Part shown: piece by piece, positions 63,401 through 64,000 of the stretch | How the letters are laid out: every line of letters begins with the position of its first letter | Numbering within the stretch: the first letter of the stretch is position 1 | Assembly (NCBI GenBank): GCA_034670405.1 | Contig: JAXDDX010000061.1 | Location: 1,365,501-1,429,500, forward strand | Origin: Hoplostethus atlanticus | Taxonomy: Eukaryota > Chordata > Actinopteri > Trachichthyiformes > Trachichthyidae | Length of the DNA stretch: 64,000 nucleotides | Direction: 5' to 3' | Made by a program: the position numbers and the translations under genes | Notes under the pieces: model-generated | Databases searched by the model: none | Told to the model about the DNA's origin: nothing | What the model saw: only the letters and a program-made list of their open reading frames with translations

Positions 63401-63452
<52 letters not shown>
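63070..63452. repeat. (TC)n and (AG)n microsatellites
   Basis: (TC)n lies at 63,070-63,117, GA-rich at about 63,268-63,298 and perfect (AG)n at 63,404-63,452. A TC block and AG blocks on the same strand are complementary, about 290 bp apart. Confidence 0.95.
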
Positions 63453-63455
<3 letters not shown>

Positions 63456-64000
63456 CACACTTATAAGAGTGACAAATGTCTTAGACTTTTAACTACAACA
63501 TGTATATTAGTCACATCTTACTGTGTGTATGGTTCATGCCTGTATGAAAGAACATACGGACAGAAAAGCATCAGGAAGATTTGAAAAACACAACTGAATA
63601 AAAAATAAATCTAACATAATCAAATGTTCATTATATTTTTATCTCGCCACATTTTCGTCAGTAAGTAATTTCAGTGTAATTATTTGAAATCCACCCACTG
63701 TGCCTTGTATGAGCCAGAAAAATGTTTCGTATCATTTTCAGTGACAAAATAAATGCTTGTGTTCGTGGCTGTGCAATGTTTCTGACTGTAAATCTATGTT
63801 TAACCAAAATACAGCACTCAGGGGGCGTACTGTTCAGACTCTGCAGCAACAGCTCCTCAGGTAAAACTCACCAGACAGCAACAGTTTATTGCATTTTTTG
63901 TCCAGCAAGAGTCTTTCCCTATTGCCTACCACCTTTCCACAATATCCCCCCCCCCCCACGCGTGAAGCACTAGCAGAAGGTTTCTGAATGTGACATTTAG
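63453..64000. other. Unassigned sequence at the window edge
   Basis: No gene is recognised. A poly-C run occurs at about 63,948-63,957. Confidence 0.5.

Overview
The window looks like teleost fish genomic DNA, probably intergenic or from a very large intron. The evidence is the mix of Tc1/mariner, hAT-like, L2-type LINE and tRNA-derived SINE remnants of types common in ray-finned fish, together with an exceptional density of (CA/TG)n, (CT/GA)n and tetranucleotide microsatellites. I found no host protein-coding gene, rRNA, true tRNA gene, CRISPR array or prokaryote-type operon that I can defend. Most open reading frames here are translations of microsatellites (Cys-Val, Thr-His, Leu-Ser and Arg-Glu runs) or chance frames.

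Layout. 0-8 kb: unassigned sequence with a CpG-dense patch near 2.2 kb, a Tc1-like element at 2.8-3.8 kb interrupted by a hAT-like insertion with a perfect 8-bp target duplication, and a degenerate GTCA-type tetranucleotide block at 4.8-5.0 kb. 8-23 kb: microsatellites, a LINE 3' tail (12.6 kb), a diverged ~125-bp satellite (15.6-16.9 kb), a Tc1-type MITE (20.8 kb), a SINE-like copy (21.4 kb) and a minus-strand LINE tail (22.5 kb). 23-33 kb: a 1.28-kb hAT-like element holding an exon-like frame with a splice donor, a SINE-like copy (27.0 kb), and a cluster of oppositely oriented TG and CA tracts (28-29.6 kb). 33-35 kb: a promoter-like module followed by a 1.07-kb, 17-copy minisatellite with a 65-bp unit and a perfect 12-bp palindrome in its core. 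35-46 kb: microsatellites, a strongly pyrimidine-rich tract ending at an acceptor-like site (37.7-38.2 kb), a second Tc1-like copy of the 2.8-kb family (39.9 kb), a hAT-like fragment (40.6 kb), an unidentified 118-codon frame (41.2 kb) and a telomere-like dispersed repeat (42.0 kb). 46-64 kb: a 378-bp MITE containing a fossil exon, a compound 44-bp-arm inverted repeat (51.5 kb), LINE and other dispersed-repeat tails (53.9 and 57.8 kb), a 5'-truncated L2-type LINE with an intact reverse-transcriptase ORF end (58.2-58.9 kb), a broken minus-strand Tc1 transposase (60.2-61.0 kb), and more microsatellites.

No pathway or operon can be reconstructed because there are no intact genes. The main biology here is repeat dynamics: nested and internally deleted DNA transposons, two transposon-embedded exon remnants, a homogenising minisatellite, and one inversion that looks like template switching. 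Family names are from recognition of motifs, not from a database search.
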